Part shown: in pieces, positions 1-11,062 of the stretch
Numbering within the stretch: position 1 is the stretch's first letter
Layout of the letters: each line of letters starts with the position of its first letter
Source of the DNA: Pegea sp. RAD2-039
Taxonomy: Eukaryota > Chordata > Thaliacea > Salpida > Salpidae
Assembly (NCBI GenBank): GCA_034620365.1
Contig: JAQGEQ010000019.1
Coordinates: forward strand, 62,001 to 126,000
Direction: 5' to 3'
DNA: 64,000 nt
Notes under the pieces: generated by a model
Database searches by the model: none
Told to the model about the DNA's origin: nothing
The model's input: only the letters and a program-made list of their open reading frames with translations
Program-made: the position numbers and the translations under genes

Positions 1-2897
1 ATAATCGAGTCCGAAAGACAGGTAAGAACGCCACCTAGTGGTTGATTTGATGCTAAAATCTCATGTTTCAGTTTGTTCTCCATCAAGGAGAGACTCGTCA
101 AAGTCCTGGAGGTCTCCAACTGTAAGAGCCAAGAGGAAGTTACATTGTAAGAGTCTTCTAATCCTAAAGATAAAGATGATCACGTGTTTTTTTGAAGGTG
201 TGGCGAATGTGAATAGTTCAGCTTCGGAAGAAGCGATGTTGAGTGACACCTCACCGCGGTTGAGAAGAAGAAATCTCGTAGTTGGGGTCCCTTCAACTTC
301 TGCAAATTTGTTTCAACAAGCTGCTGGCAATTGGGCAGCTACTAGTTCGCGTTATCCTTCAAGTCCAAGTAGCGAAAGGTGATTTGTTCAAACCAACCCC
401 CACCTTCACTTCATACTCCTTTCTCGCCACCTTCACCATCGACAGCTGTCAACCATCAGCAGCAGCTGTCAATCATCACCAAGAGCTGTCAATCACTTGT
501 CAACTTTTACTTTTGTTTGAAAAAAAGTTGATTTTTCCAACTTTCTAATTGACAACAGAAATATGATCTTTATCTAATCCTCATTTGCTCTTCTTCAGTG
601 GGAGTAGCACAAGCGCTGAATCCGTAAATCAAAGAGACAAAAAGCTGGAGACATCAACTTCCGTCCCCCACACTTCCCAATCTCCCTCCAGACCTACTAC
701 ATCATCAAATCTTCCTTCCTCTTCAACTCCTCGCTACCTCCGAAGAGTAAGCTCTCATCTACATTCTTCATCTACAGCTCTCTTCATTTACATATCTTCA
801 TCAACTGTTTACAGGGGAACTACCGGGGCCGCAACTGCTTAAGTGTCCCTGATCAGCCGAACCAACCATCAGAGGCAGCAGCTTATTTCTTCTTCGAGCT
901 CGCCAAGAACGTTTTGATCAAAGCTGGAGGGAATAGCTCAACATCGCTCTTTAATCACGTCTGTGTCTTCCTATTATTCCTGCATTCAATCAACATCTTT
1001 CTCTTCAGCAATCTCACGGCTCAGATCAATCGGGAGTAAACGGGAACCTGGTTCTCGCCGCCTTTGAGATTGGACTTTTTTCTTTAGGACTCTCAAATTG
1101 TGTAACTCCGAACTGGATGAGTAGGACCTACTCGTCCCACGTGTCCTGGATCACTGGACAGGCGATGGAAATAGGAGGAGCAGCCATTGAGATCCTCATC
1201 GACTCTTGGGAAGGTCATCTGACTGCTCCAGAGATATCAGCGCTTGCTGATCGCGCATCACATGGACGCGACGCCGCTACTGTGAGACGCGCAGCTGAGC
1301 TCGCCCTGACGATTCTCCCTCACGCATCCGCTCTCAATCTCAATGAAATCCATCGCGCTCTCAACCAGTGCAAAGAACAAGTGAGCACCTCAAAAGCCTC
1401 AAACTTCACGTCATGTACCACCTGCAGGGTCCTTCGATGCTGGAAAAGGCTTGTCAGGCGCTAGAACAAGCTGGTAAGGGGGGTGGGGTGTTCCCAGAAG
1501 TACTTTTCGATGTTGCGCAAATGTGGGAGTTTATACATCTCAAAGTTAGTGGATTGTAGTCTTTGAGTCGCGTGTTTGTGACGTCATTTGTAGGTTAAAG
1601 AAGCAGGTGAACCCATCTCAGTTGAACCTGTATCACCTCCAAGTTTAAAACCTCCTTCAAATCAATTTCCACTCCAACAACATCAGCTTCCAGTAGGAGG
1701 AGTTATGATCCCTAGTGGAATGATCACGATCCAAGTAGTATTCGCGTTGCTCCTCGCAACCACGCGTCTATCATATCGCTTTTTGTAGCCGAATCTGGCA
1801 GCAGTAGGACATTGCCCGACAACTTCGGTGTTTCCTGCCGCGTTTCCGGCTAGTATTCTCGAACATCCGATGGGATTGAGATCTTATCCTTATGCAGCTG
1901 TTCATATTCATCCTGGAGGCGGAACAACCGTTAATCTAGTACTGAAATCGATCTTCAATCTTCATCTTCTGATCCTCATTTGTGTCTTCAGCTTCCTCTT
2001 TATCCACCTCATCCTCAATATCAACCTCCACCATCAGCACCCTTCATCCCAACCGATCCTCTCGCATCCGTGAGACATCATCCACCTCCGACAAGACCTC
2101 CTCTTCATCCAAATATTATCTCTATGTCCCCGCCTCAACCAATCTCTTATCAAGTAAGTTCTATCTGTCATAACCACCTCTACCTACTAACCAACCCAAA
2201 AAAAAGCTTCAAAAAGCCTTCAAGGTCGGCATGTTGGCCCTTGAATTATTGGCCAAGAAGACAGAGGACAGACCCAATAACAAATATGTCCGCAACCCAC
2301 CTTATGCCACCAATGTCAAATGGGTCTTGAAGTTATCTAAGAAGCTAGGTGCTTCCCCCCATGCTGCTTGCTGATTGGTTAATCTTTCATCCTCTGCAGG
2401 AGTTAGCTACGTTCAGCAGTTTTGTATGACAGTGGTAGGGGGCGTGTCGTCGCCTTTTGTACTCCAGGATATTGCCATGGAAACAGCTCAGTTCTTCACA
2501 GAGAAAAACAATCAACCGGTAGTTTGACATCCTATTTAACAATGTCAATGTCACGTGACCTTTTGAAGGTTATCATCAACTTGCGCTTGCCTTTTGTGGT
2601 TCCTATCATCACTAGATGCGTTCAGATGTTTGTTCATTTCATCAACAACCGTTTGTATCACATCCACAGTTCTAACGACCACGACGACTTTGTCGCCCTT
2701 GTAAAGGCGTCGCGCGGCGCGTTCTTCATGAACCAGAACGGACAAATCCAGTTTAATGAGGTTTGATCTTAGAAATCTTTTATTTCTTTTATTTTTTTTT
2801 ATTTTTTTTTTTGAAGATTTTACAAACTATCAATCGTTCTAAAGCGTGTAAGAAAGATTTGTGGCAGAAGTTGAATGCAGCGCTCGCTTCGATGTAG
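1..2897 (+). CDS. ZSWIM8: ZSWIM8-like protein, C-terminal part (5' end outside window)
   Basis: ZSWIM8 is the substrate-receptor subunit of a cullin-3 E3 ligase known for target-directed microRNA decay (family knowledge). About a dozen exons are visible. The most diagnostic stretch is the exon at 1088-1380, which includes WMSRTYSSHVSWITGQAMEI and then ADRASHGRDAATVRRAAELA. Later exons give MLEKACQALEQAGKGGGVFP, a Pro/His-rich segment (about 1980-2155), VGMLALELLAKKTEDRP (2225 on), and the terminal block ending ILQTINRSKACKKDLWQKL before a TAG at about 2897. An early Ser/Pro/Arg-rich part lies at 60-840. The N-terminal SWIM zinc finger is off the left edge. A poly(A) signal AATAAA lies at 3277. 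I am sure of the family; the first three exon junctions are uncertain. Confidence 0.9.
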
Positions 2898-5800
2898 CGA
2901 TTATATAACGATGTTTGTATATAGCTCCACCAAGTGTTCAGAGTGTTACTTCGAAGCTTCTGATGCTTCATTTAAAAATCTTTGTCTACTCTTGTTCCCA
3001 GATTTTCAAAATAGTTTTAAATTATTCAGATTAAGATCTTTCATTAGTTGAGCTAAATTGTGTCTTCTCAGATCACCAGATTTTTTCCTGACCATCAATC
3101 GTGTTTTTGACTTTTAACTGAAATCTTGGTTTGGTTCAAACTTTTCTATCCACTAATTTCGAAGCTGTGTTGGTTTGATTAGAATTCATTTTTTGTGCTT
3201 GATATTTTTTATTCATTGCGGTTCCTTTTAAGCTGTTGTATCGACTTACTGCGTGGATGAGAAAATGGATTTTGAGAATAAAATCCCTGGAAGCTCTACA
3301 AGTGGAGTTGAAAGAACTCTTTTTATTTTTTTTTTGAATTTATTTGTTTGTAATTTGTATAAAAGTAATTATTTGTGTTGAAATATTTCAGTGACTAATG
3401 ACTAACCATTTGTTAGTGGTGTGCTCAATATTCAGTAGTCTTTGTTTCTAACTTTATTTTAAGAACAATATAATCGTCTGAATAAAGAAATTGGTTTTCT
3501 TCTAAAATGTTCTTGATAAAAAAAGCTTTTTACAAAATTGGTCGTCACAAAAATCGATCATTAGATCAGACACCAGAATAAAAGACATTTTTTATCATAA
3601 ATTTGTTTCACGACCAAATTATTTACAAATTTTTTACTGAAATTTTATTGCTAGATTGATTCAACAAACAATTCCTCAAACTCTACAAAATTATTAATAG
3701 AAAATTAGTATTTAAATTTGAAGATTTTTTCTATTTTTAAAACCATTTACTCTAAAGACATTTGGTTTTGACAAATCTAATATATTTAAGATGAAATTTT
3801 TATAGCAGCTTATTCAATTATATAAAGTTTATTTTTTTACCCTTTTGAAAAAATTGTCAAAAGTTTTTTGGATGATAATTTCATTGAATGTTTTAATAAA
3901 AACCATTTTTTACATCAATGACTAAATTAAACTTATTTTGTTTTACACAAAATAATCGAATAATTGTTGAATATTTCTATTAAAGAGGAAATTCAGAGTT
4001 TTCTGGCTGAAAAATTGTTGTCATTCAGAATTAATAAGTTTGCTTTTAAAAAGAAAACTGTCAATAACCAGTTTGTTACATTAGAGTATTTTGTATCTTA
4101 AAATAATGATTTTTCAAACTAAAAAAAACAAACTGAAACATTTTAATAGTTAAATTTAAATAATGAAATGCTTAACAAATATAATCCTGGTAGATATCAG
4201 TAATTGCTATAAATAATGTTTTAAAAATAAATGGTGTAATAAACAAGTTTAATTTATTTTTCATTTTCAACATAAGTCAAACGTAATTTAGATAAAAGAA
4301 TAATATTAGATTTTTTAACAAACACGATGTGGAACTCTTTTAATGGCGTTATTTTGACAAACAGATCATTAGTAAAATAAACTATTGTAGCAAAAGTAAG
4401 TAGACACTCTAGCTTCCATAAGATGGTCATATCTACAAACGCTTCAACAACTATTTAACAGAGTTGTTGTACTCATTTTATTTTCTTTGTAGTGAAAGAA
4501 ACAGTTGCTAAAAATATTCATGTTTAAACTAAAAAAACAATTGTGGACTAGACTCACAAGTAATAAGTAATGCTTAAAAGACAACCAGTTAAATTACAAA
4601 AGTTAAAATTTATTTTTTAAGACATTCATTACTATTTACTACTATTTATTTAAAACTTATTTACATTTGTAGAATCATTTTTCTGATTGTATAAATGATA
4701 TTTTTTATTGAATACATTTTGTGACTACTGCAAAGAATTTCTGTTAGGAAATATTTTATTCTCGTGCTAATTTCTTGTCTTTTTCATGATGTTCTAACAG
4801 TCAGAAGAAAATTGTTCAAAATTAAGACCACTTTCTCCTTTCAATTGCTTAAAACGTATTTTAAGTCTGTAATTTACGAAATAGAAGTAAAAATGAAAAC
4901 GTTCTAGAAGCTGAAAGTATGTAGCTGGGTGCCTCTTGATAATTATCAAGTAGTTTGTAGGATAAATATTTTGCAAAAGTTTTTAAAGCCAGCAGATAGC
5001 TGAATAATATTTTCAGATAATTGAACTGCAATGGCTAGTATTAAAAACGATTTTTTTAATGATGATAGACATCAACAAACTAATATATTCTAAATATTTT
5101 CATTGAAGTTTGGTACAAATCAAATAAAAAATTGAAACTCATTGAGATTTTTATAGATTTTTTAAAGTTAGTAGAAATTTATCCACATCTTTTAATCAAT
5201 TTTTGTTTGATATTTATAATAATAACCTCAAAATGCTTTTTACAAAAATTCAACTAAATTAAATATTTTTCTTCACAACCTTAAGCCAGTATTCTTAGGT
5301 TCTTTTTTCACTTTATGTTTATTAAATGTCATAAAATTTTGAATAAGTAGTCTTCAAACTGTGAAAGAAACAGAGAATATAATAGTTGGAACTATTTTGA
5401 TGGCTGAAAAAGCTTTTTTTAATAAAAGCTATTTTTTCAACTGATATATTAAGAAGGGTTGTCAGCAGCGAAATTAGATTTCTGTGAAAATAATCAGTTT
5501 CTATGGTAACGGACTTTGGACATCTATCAGGTGAAGAAAATTAAGAACGACAAGTGAAAGTCTATTGAGATAAAAAACTTTAAAGTATTGAGACAAAATG
5601 TGATATAAATAATCAGATAATTCGTCAGATCCTAATCGGCCAGTTGATAAGTTTACTCATAATTCTGTTTTCTTCCTAGTTTTTAACAAATTTGAGATTG
5701 AATTTAGTCTGCGGTGTTTGTTAGTTTTTTAAATTCAAGAATAAAACTTTTCTTTTTTGAAAGAATTCAACTTAATTTGAATCCTAAAATAATAAAATAA

Positions 5801-7537
5801 ATTCTTTTTTTAAGATTGAAATTAAACAGAATATTCTTGGTGGCTTTTTATAGTGTTTCAAACTAATTTCTTGAAATATTGTTTCATTCTTTTCAATTCA
5901 TTATTAAATTGTGTTTGAGTCAAAAATATCCATTCAAGGATTCTTTTTTCTCCTAGCTTATTATTATAATCAACAATTGGCTGCTGGTGACAAATTTTTT
6001 AGATCTCATATCGAATAGATACAAAATGATTTAAGAAAGATAAAGGTCTTAAGTATGATGAATTAACATAATTGATGTAGAAGAAACACTGCAGAGGTAT
6101 AAGTGAATATAAAACGACAAAATAAATGAAAAAACTGTCAGTTTTGTTTATCATTTGTTGACAGAGTTACTTAAATCATAATTTTTCAACATAATTTTAA
6201 AAGAGTTGATAGAGTTTGATGCAGTGTTAAAATCGTAAAAAATTCGAAAATTCTTGCCAACCTATTTAAAAAGCTTTTAGTCCATTCAATGTTATTTGAA
6301 AAAAAATTTCTGTAGATAACAACCACAAGTTTAATTAGATTTGATCTTAAAAAGTTTAAATGTCTACACAATAAATATATCATTAAAACTTCAAAAAGTT
6401 GAATTGAAATTGGTTAAATAAACAACATCAAATGTGAATAATTGAACTTAAGAAATAAGTTTAAAAAGTACAAATACCACTTTAATTAAAATAATCATGT
6501 GACTAATTTGATTTAGACTACTGAACTATTTGAAATTATTAGAAATACCGTGACAAGTAAAATGCGGGACACTTTGTTTCAGTGAGAACTTTTTTGCCGT
6601 ATAAGTGCAGATACGGTTTGGTTTATCAAAAAATTGACAAAAAAGAGACTCACTTGCTTCCAGCCTCGCTGTACCCGATAAGAAATATCAATCGCTTGTA
6701 TTTATACAAATACTTGATAGTAGAGATGAGGTCGGATTAGAACCGGTCTCGCCGTTCAAGTCGATGTTCCACTAAAGCTGAAGAGTGCAGAAAAATGACA
6801 GCGTTGCGTGTTTGAAACTTTTTGAACGTGTCTTGGAAGAAGAAAAACTGACGCTGAACTTATGAAATCGCTCAGTCTTTATGACACTGTGTAATTAAAC
6901 CAAAGAAAAACGTTTTTTAAATGTTATAAACAAACAATTTCAATTACATATATTATTTGACCTTTTATAAGTTTTAGTTTAGAGATTTAACTCAGTTTTT
7001 AAAGTGTTTGTATTTGTTTATTTTTTCAGCATTTTAAACATGGAATAGATATATCTTTGCCAGTCTTGATTTTTATTACTTTCTGCTATAATTGGATTAA
7101 AACTTTTTATTTTTTTAACTTAATACTGTTCTTTTAATTTTATTTAATAATATTCATCAAAGTATTGTCTTTGGTGATAACAAGCATATATTAAATTAAA
7201 TATTGGAGCTTAAAAAAATTTTTTAACTTTTTTTTATTTGACACTAGCTTTCGTTTTTGTTACTTGAACTCAATTTTGTGACTTAACTTTTGAACCACTT
7301 AGTAGGTTTTGATAAATTCTAAATCAGTTTAAAATGTTGCAATTTCCACTAAATATACCTTTTAAACTGTTTAATAGCATTTCAAAAGTTTGATTAGCTT
7401 CGAATGATAGATAATAGATATTATCTATAAAAGTTTAATATTTGAAATATTATTAAGCAATGAAACAAAAAAACACAATATTAATTTATCTGTAATTTAT
7501 TTCAGATCAAGCTTTGAACAGAGTCTCAAAAGAGAAT
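2898..7537. other. AT-rich intergenic DNA, no gene seen
   Basis: About 4.6 kb of A/T-dominated sequence with only short, low-complexity open frames. The first 400 bases are probably the ZSWIM8 3' UTR. The only patch with richer composition is about 6550-6880, which contains the candidate structured RNA listed separately. I see no exon with convincing splice sites and no transposon ORF. Confidence 0.6.
6597..6690 (-). ncRNA. Candidate small structured RNA with Sm-like site and 3' hairpin
   Basis: Reading the minus strand: a TATA-like element (TGTATAAATAC, about 6700-6710) is followed about 30 nt later by a G-rich start. Next comes a CTCTTTTTT tract, an Sm-like string AATTTTTTGA (about 6626-6635), and a perfect 6-bp stem with 8-nt loop (CCGTAT / ATACGG, 6597-6616). 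Sm site followed by a terminal hairpin is the layout of Sm-class snRNAs, U7 and spliced-leader RNAs. I could not match it to any specific RNA, and all elements are short enough to arise by chance. Confidence 0.2.
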
Positions 7538-8326
7538 TTATTCTTCGGATTGTTCATCTCCTTTTACTTGATGAAATAGGACCTTTTTACCGACCTTATG
7601 GTGGACAACAGGGCGTCCAACCTTATGGTGAATGATGGGACGGCCGACTTTATGGTGGAGGTGTTTATGAAAATGAGGAACATGATGAGAAGCAAAAGCA
7701 ACAATTCTCTTGCAGCTCCAGATGCAGTTCCTACGACACTGATAATACTTCTTGATAAAATGACGAATTCTATATCTGGATGTTTTGATAGTTGCTTTAA
7801 AATGATTGATTAAATTCAAGAGAACGTGGACACGATGGTTGCATCTTTTAGTGGCAAGGAGGGTATGATATCTGCATAAATGAAGGGTGTGTTTCAAGCT
7901 GTTGATGATCAGTGTGAATTGATGTTCAGTGCAGACATGGTAGTCGGCAGCGTCTGCAATAAACACAATTTGATTTTGAAATGTAAACAAACCTTAAAAT
8001 GAGTTAAGTTCATTTTGACAACTTCTTTAAAAAGATTTCTTATTAAATTGGATTAAATATTTGAAGATTTGATCTCACCAGCAACTTCATTTTCCTTTCT
8101 GCATTTAAATAAAAGAAAAAAATTGATAACTCAGCTGAAATGAGTTTCTACGTTTATTAATCATCAATAGTCATTAAAACTTATTTTAAAATCACAAATA
8201 ATTATTTAATAAACTCTAAAACACATTTGTAACAGAAACTTTAAACAGTTAAACAACTCACTGTTCTTCAGCAGCGGCAACTGCACAGACAAACATTGAA
8301 ATAGCAAGAATTGCAAAAAGCTTCAT
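7538..8326 (-). CDS. Secreted His/Arg-rich cationic peptide precursor A
   Basis: Three exons: 8262-8326, a 20-nt micro-exon 8079-8098, and 7538-7953. Phases 2 and 1 fit exactly and give 166 residues. Exon 1 is a signal peptide (MKLFAILAISMFVCAVAAAE). The micro-exon adds an acidic joint (QKENEVAD). The long exon encodes a basic segment with about 21 His, many Arg/Lys and several Cys, then three copies of an HHKVGRP-like heptad-plus-spacer near the C-terminus, and an acidic tail KGDEQSEE. It is related in layout and tail to the divergent gene at 9038-9622. Acidic pro-part, basic His-rich core and acidic tail resemble antimicrobial peptide precursors such as tunicate clavanins in architecture only. 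No family is recognised, so the function is inference. Expression probably starts at the TATA box at 8387-8397. Confidence 0.75.
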
Positions 8327-8386
8327 TTTTATAGATCTTTAACCTGTAAATCTTGAGTAATGTATGATTGAGCTTCTACTAACTCA

Positions 8387-8397
8387 GCTTTTATATA
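8387..8397 (-). promoter_or_regulatory. TATA box of peptide gene A
   Basis: Minus strand TATATAAAAGC, ending 61 nt upstream of the ATG at 8326. The same TATAAAAGC string at nearly the same distance precedes the sister gene on the other strand, so the two promoters look homologous. Confidence 0.6.
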
Positions 8398-8963
8398 TCT
8401 TTCTAAAGGTGTGATTAGTAATTTGTGTTGGTGTTTAGGAAACGGAATAAAGTGGGAAGTTTGGAGGTGGTTAAAGAGGAAAAGTAGGAAAGGTGAAGAT
8501 TAATTGACTTTTGCACTTCAATTACCACAATTAATATCTAAAAATAATCAGGTCTTTATAGAACATTTTATAAATCTTATGTCTAATTTTTTGGCAAACA
8601 ATAAAGGACAAACTTCAAATATTTTAAGTTAAAACTATATTTGTTTAAATAATGAAATACAAAATAAAATATTTCCATATAATTAGTTTAAAACTCATTT
8701 TTCCAATAAAGTTCTTTTATCATAGATTTAATACTTGGATTTTTATATTTATCAAACAGCAAGTTAGATAAACAAAGCTTGCTTTTAAAATAAGAAATAA
8801 ATTTGAATGAAAAAAACTTAAAATTTTAATAAATTAAAATATAAATTGAACCGATTGCTTAAAATTGCTTTGGGTGATAAAACATCCATTTTTTTATGCT
8901 CTTCCTGTTATTTTTGAGATGGAAAGCTGTATGTGTGGGTGACCTAAAACATTTTGGGAATAA
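8398..8963. other. Divergent promoter region between peptide genes A and B
   Basis: About 570 bp of AT-rich DNA separates the two TATA boxes. A purine-rich patch on the plus strand (about 8440-8500) is the only compositionally distinct part. No coding signal. Confidence 0.4.
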
Positions 8964-8972
8964 TATAAAAGC
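8964..8972 (+). promoter_or_regulatory. TATA box of peptide gene B
   Basis: TATAAAAGC lies 65 nt upstream of the ATG at 9038, mirroring the element of gene A. Confidence 0.6.
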
Positions 8973-9037
8973 ATATATAATTGATAGTTTTTCATTGTCT
9001 GCTGTCCTAACTTAGAGTACCTCAGAAAACAAAAAAG

Positions 9038-9622
9038 ATGAAACTGACTTTGCTGTTCCTTGCAACCCTGCTCATGGTCGGAGTAACTAAAGCAGATGAA
9101 GAGTCTAAAAATCTGTGAGTTGTGCTTTTGCTTTTTCAAAGTCTGTCTTAGAGATTTACTTATCAGGTTTTAGCAAAAATAAGCTTACCAAATTTATGAT
9201 TGAATTTCTCAACTAAAGTTTAACAAACAAAATTTAGTTTACAATAAATTTGCTTCTAATTTTCTAGTCGCTTTTAAACTAAAGTTGCAAACAGGTCTGA
9301 GCTTGCTGATGATGATCACTTCGTCTTTCACCAAGTATCTGTCCATGGACATTATGGTGGTGGCTGGTCCCGAGTTATTTATGCCCGAAGACTCGAAGTT
9401 CTCATCCGTCAATGCAGACATCACTTACATCTTCACCGTCGCCATTGTCATCATCGCATCCACCATCTCAGCCACGTTCTTCATCTTTTGAAGCTCCGTT
9501 ATCACAGAACAATTCATACCCTCAACATTTGGATTCACAGATACCGTCATTGTATCAGATTCTGTTGGTGGAGAAAACCTTATACTTTCCATTTCAAAGG
9601 GGATGAACAACAACAAGAATAA
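9038..9622 (+). CDS. Secreted His/Arg-rich cationic peptide precursor B
   Basis: Two exons, 9038-9114 and 9295-9622, joined in phase 2, give 134 residues. Exon 1 is a signal peptide plus acidic start (MKLTLLFLATLLMVGVTKAD, then EESKNL). Exon 2 begins LSELADDDHF, passes a GGG turn, and then becomes extremely basic with about 20 His (for example RQCRHHLHLHRRHCHHRIHH) and four Cys, ending FHFKGDEQQQE. The KGDEQ acidic tail, the signal exon, the TATA spacing and the Cys/His/Arg core tie it to gene A. The poly(A) signal AATAAA (9619) overlaps the stop codon. Host defence, metal binding or a structural secretion are all possible; the sequence does not decide. Confidence 0.75.
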
Positions 9623-10250
9623 AGTTGAAATATTTTTCCACAAATAACTGATGAATATTTCGAAAAATTTAATAAAGTTATCGAATCAAGCATCTTTGTT
9701 TTAGAGACTAGTTCTTCTTTAGGCCAAGGTAAAATTCAAAAAATATTTTTTTAAACCGACAAGTCCTTATGTGTAATGCAAGGTAGTCACTAAATTATTT
9801 ACTTGTCTAGCAAATGATACACTGTAGATCAAGTCATTGAAAATATTTGAGATATATAGCAAGAAAATTAAGTAGTTGGCATATTTGTGTTTATTTAGTT
9901 TGAGGTTTTACTTATCATCAGTAAGATGTAAACTTTACAAATAAATGAAGACATATTTGAAGTAAAAAATAATTTAGGAAAATATTTTCTTCTTTTAATA
10001 ATCAGCAATATAAATAAGAAAATATAATCTAGTCGAAAAAGATGATTTTAAACAGTTTAATATAAAATCATATTTAACTGTTACATTATTGGTTATGTGA
10101 GGATATAGGTTTTCAATAAGTTAATGAGAGTCAAACAGAAAAATATTTTTGAAAATTTTGCTTCAATAAAGTTGTTGTTACAGTTACTAGTAAGAAATGC
10201 TTTTCTAAAATTTATAAATTAAACAAAAAATTGTCTAAATTATAAAACAT

Positions 10251-10400
10251 ATAACTGATTAAAAGTTGCTTCAACCCCAACAAAAGTCCTTGTACGCATG
10301 TTTGCATATAATATATGATTTTAAATATATAACCGTTATAAAGTCGCTTCAACTTCTACAAAAGTCTGACAGCTAAAGAGTCTGTACGTATTTGCAGTTG
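10251..10400 (+). repeat. Two-copy degenerate direct repeat
   Basis: Two imperfect units of about 65-75 bp, 10251-10315 and 10325-10400. They share GTTGCTTCAACC/GTCGCTTCAACT, then CTACAAAAGTC-like and GTACG.ATGTTTGCA-like blocks. They lie just upstream of the candidate exons at 10487. Confidence 0.45.
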
Positions 10401-10486
10401 CACAATTAACAAGTGCACGCAATTTGTTTTTATTATTTCCATCTGACATAGACTTGTTTAGAAAACTGATAAAAGTTTTTTTCCAG

Positions 10487-11062
10487 TGACGCCACTCCTT
10501 GGATGCCATTTCAAGGAATAATCAGTGCTTTTCGGGTCTGTAGGCAGTACTTTGATCTTAAATACTTCATATATAAATATTTTTGGAACGTCCACAAAAT
10601 CAAGGCTATGAGATTACATTTAATTAAAAAACTTGCTGTCATCATCTTTATTAGTCTCACAGACATTAAAGATGATGACATTATTTTCTCTGCCTTCACG
10701 GTGCAAAGTAAGTTTTTTTGCGTGTTGGTGACCTCCTTGGCAAGAAGCTGTACCATTTTCATCGGAATCACGGCTACCGAGGCTCATGTGACAGGTTTCT
10801 TTATCCATCCAGTTCATCCATTGATTTAGACAAACTAGAAATTTTTTGTTGATTTTGGAAACATTTCAGATTTAAATTTGGCCAATTCAGCGGATACGGA
10901 TTTGTTGATGCCAGATAATAGGTCTGAATTAGACTTAGAGGAGGTATATGTTATGTCAATAGTTCTACATTTAATGCAGAACCATTTAAATCCTATTTGC
11001 TTCATCTAGTTGTTATCAAATATTTCATAAATTTTCGGCTCACATCACTACAGGTGAGATGA
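10487..11062 (+). CDS. Candidate exons of a third peptide-like gene or alternative exons of B
   Basis: Exon 10487-10707 has acceptor TTTTCCAG and donor A|GTAAGT. It is open for 73 codons in the phase (2) left by exon 1 of gene B, and begins DATPWMPFQGII, then a basic aromatic stretch (RVCRQYFDLKYFIYKYF). It joins in phase 1 to 10870-10943, which is acidic (DLLMPDNRSELDLEE), and then to an acceptor at 11054, where VR and a stop follow. No signal-peptide exon of its own was found. It could be a paralogue that lost exon 1, an alternative 3' end of gene B, or chance. Confidence 0.3.

Noticed and set aside
6725-6790. tRNA-like B-box string GGTTCTAATCC on the minus strand
   Set aside because: No cloverleaf, no acceptor stem and no matching A box at the right distance.
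6880-6905. Minus-strand GGTTTAATTACACAG resembling nematode spliced leader 1
   Set aside because: Only the first 12 bases agree, with no donor site or SL RNA structure after it.
7598-7813. 71-codon plus-strand frame
   Set aside because: Antisense of exon 3 of peptide gene A, which has supported splice junctions.
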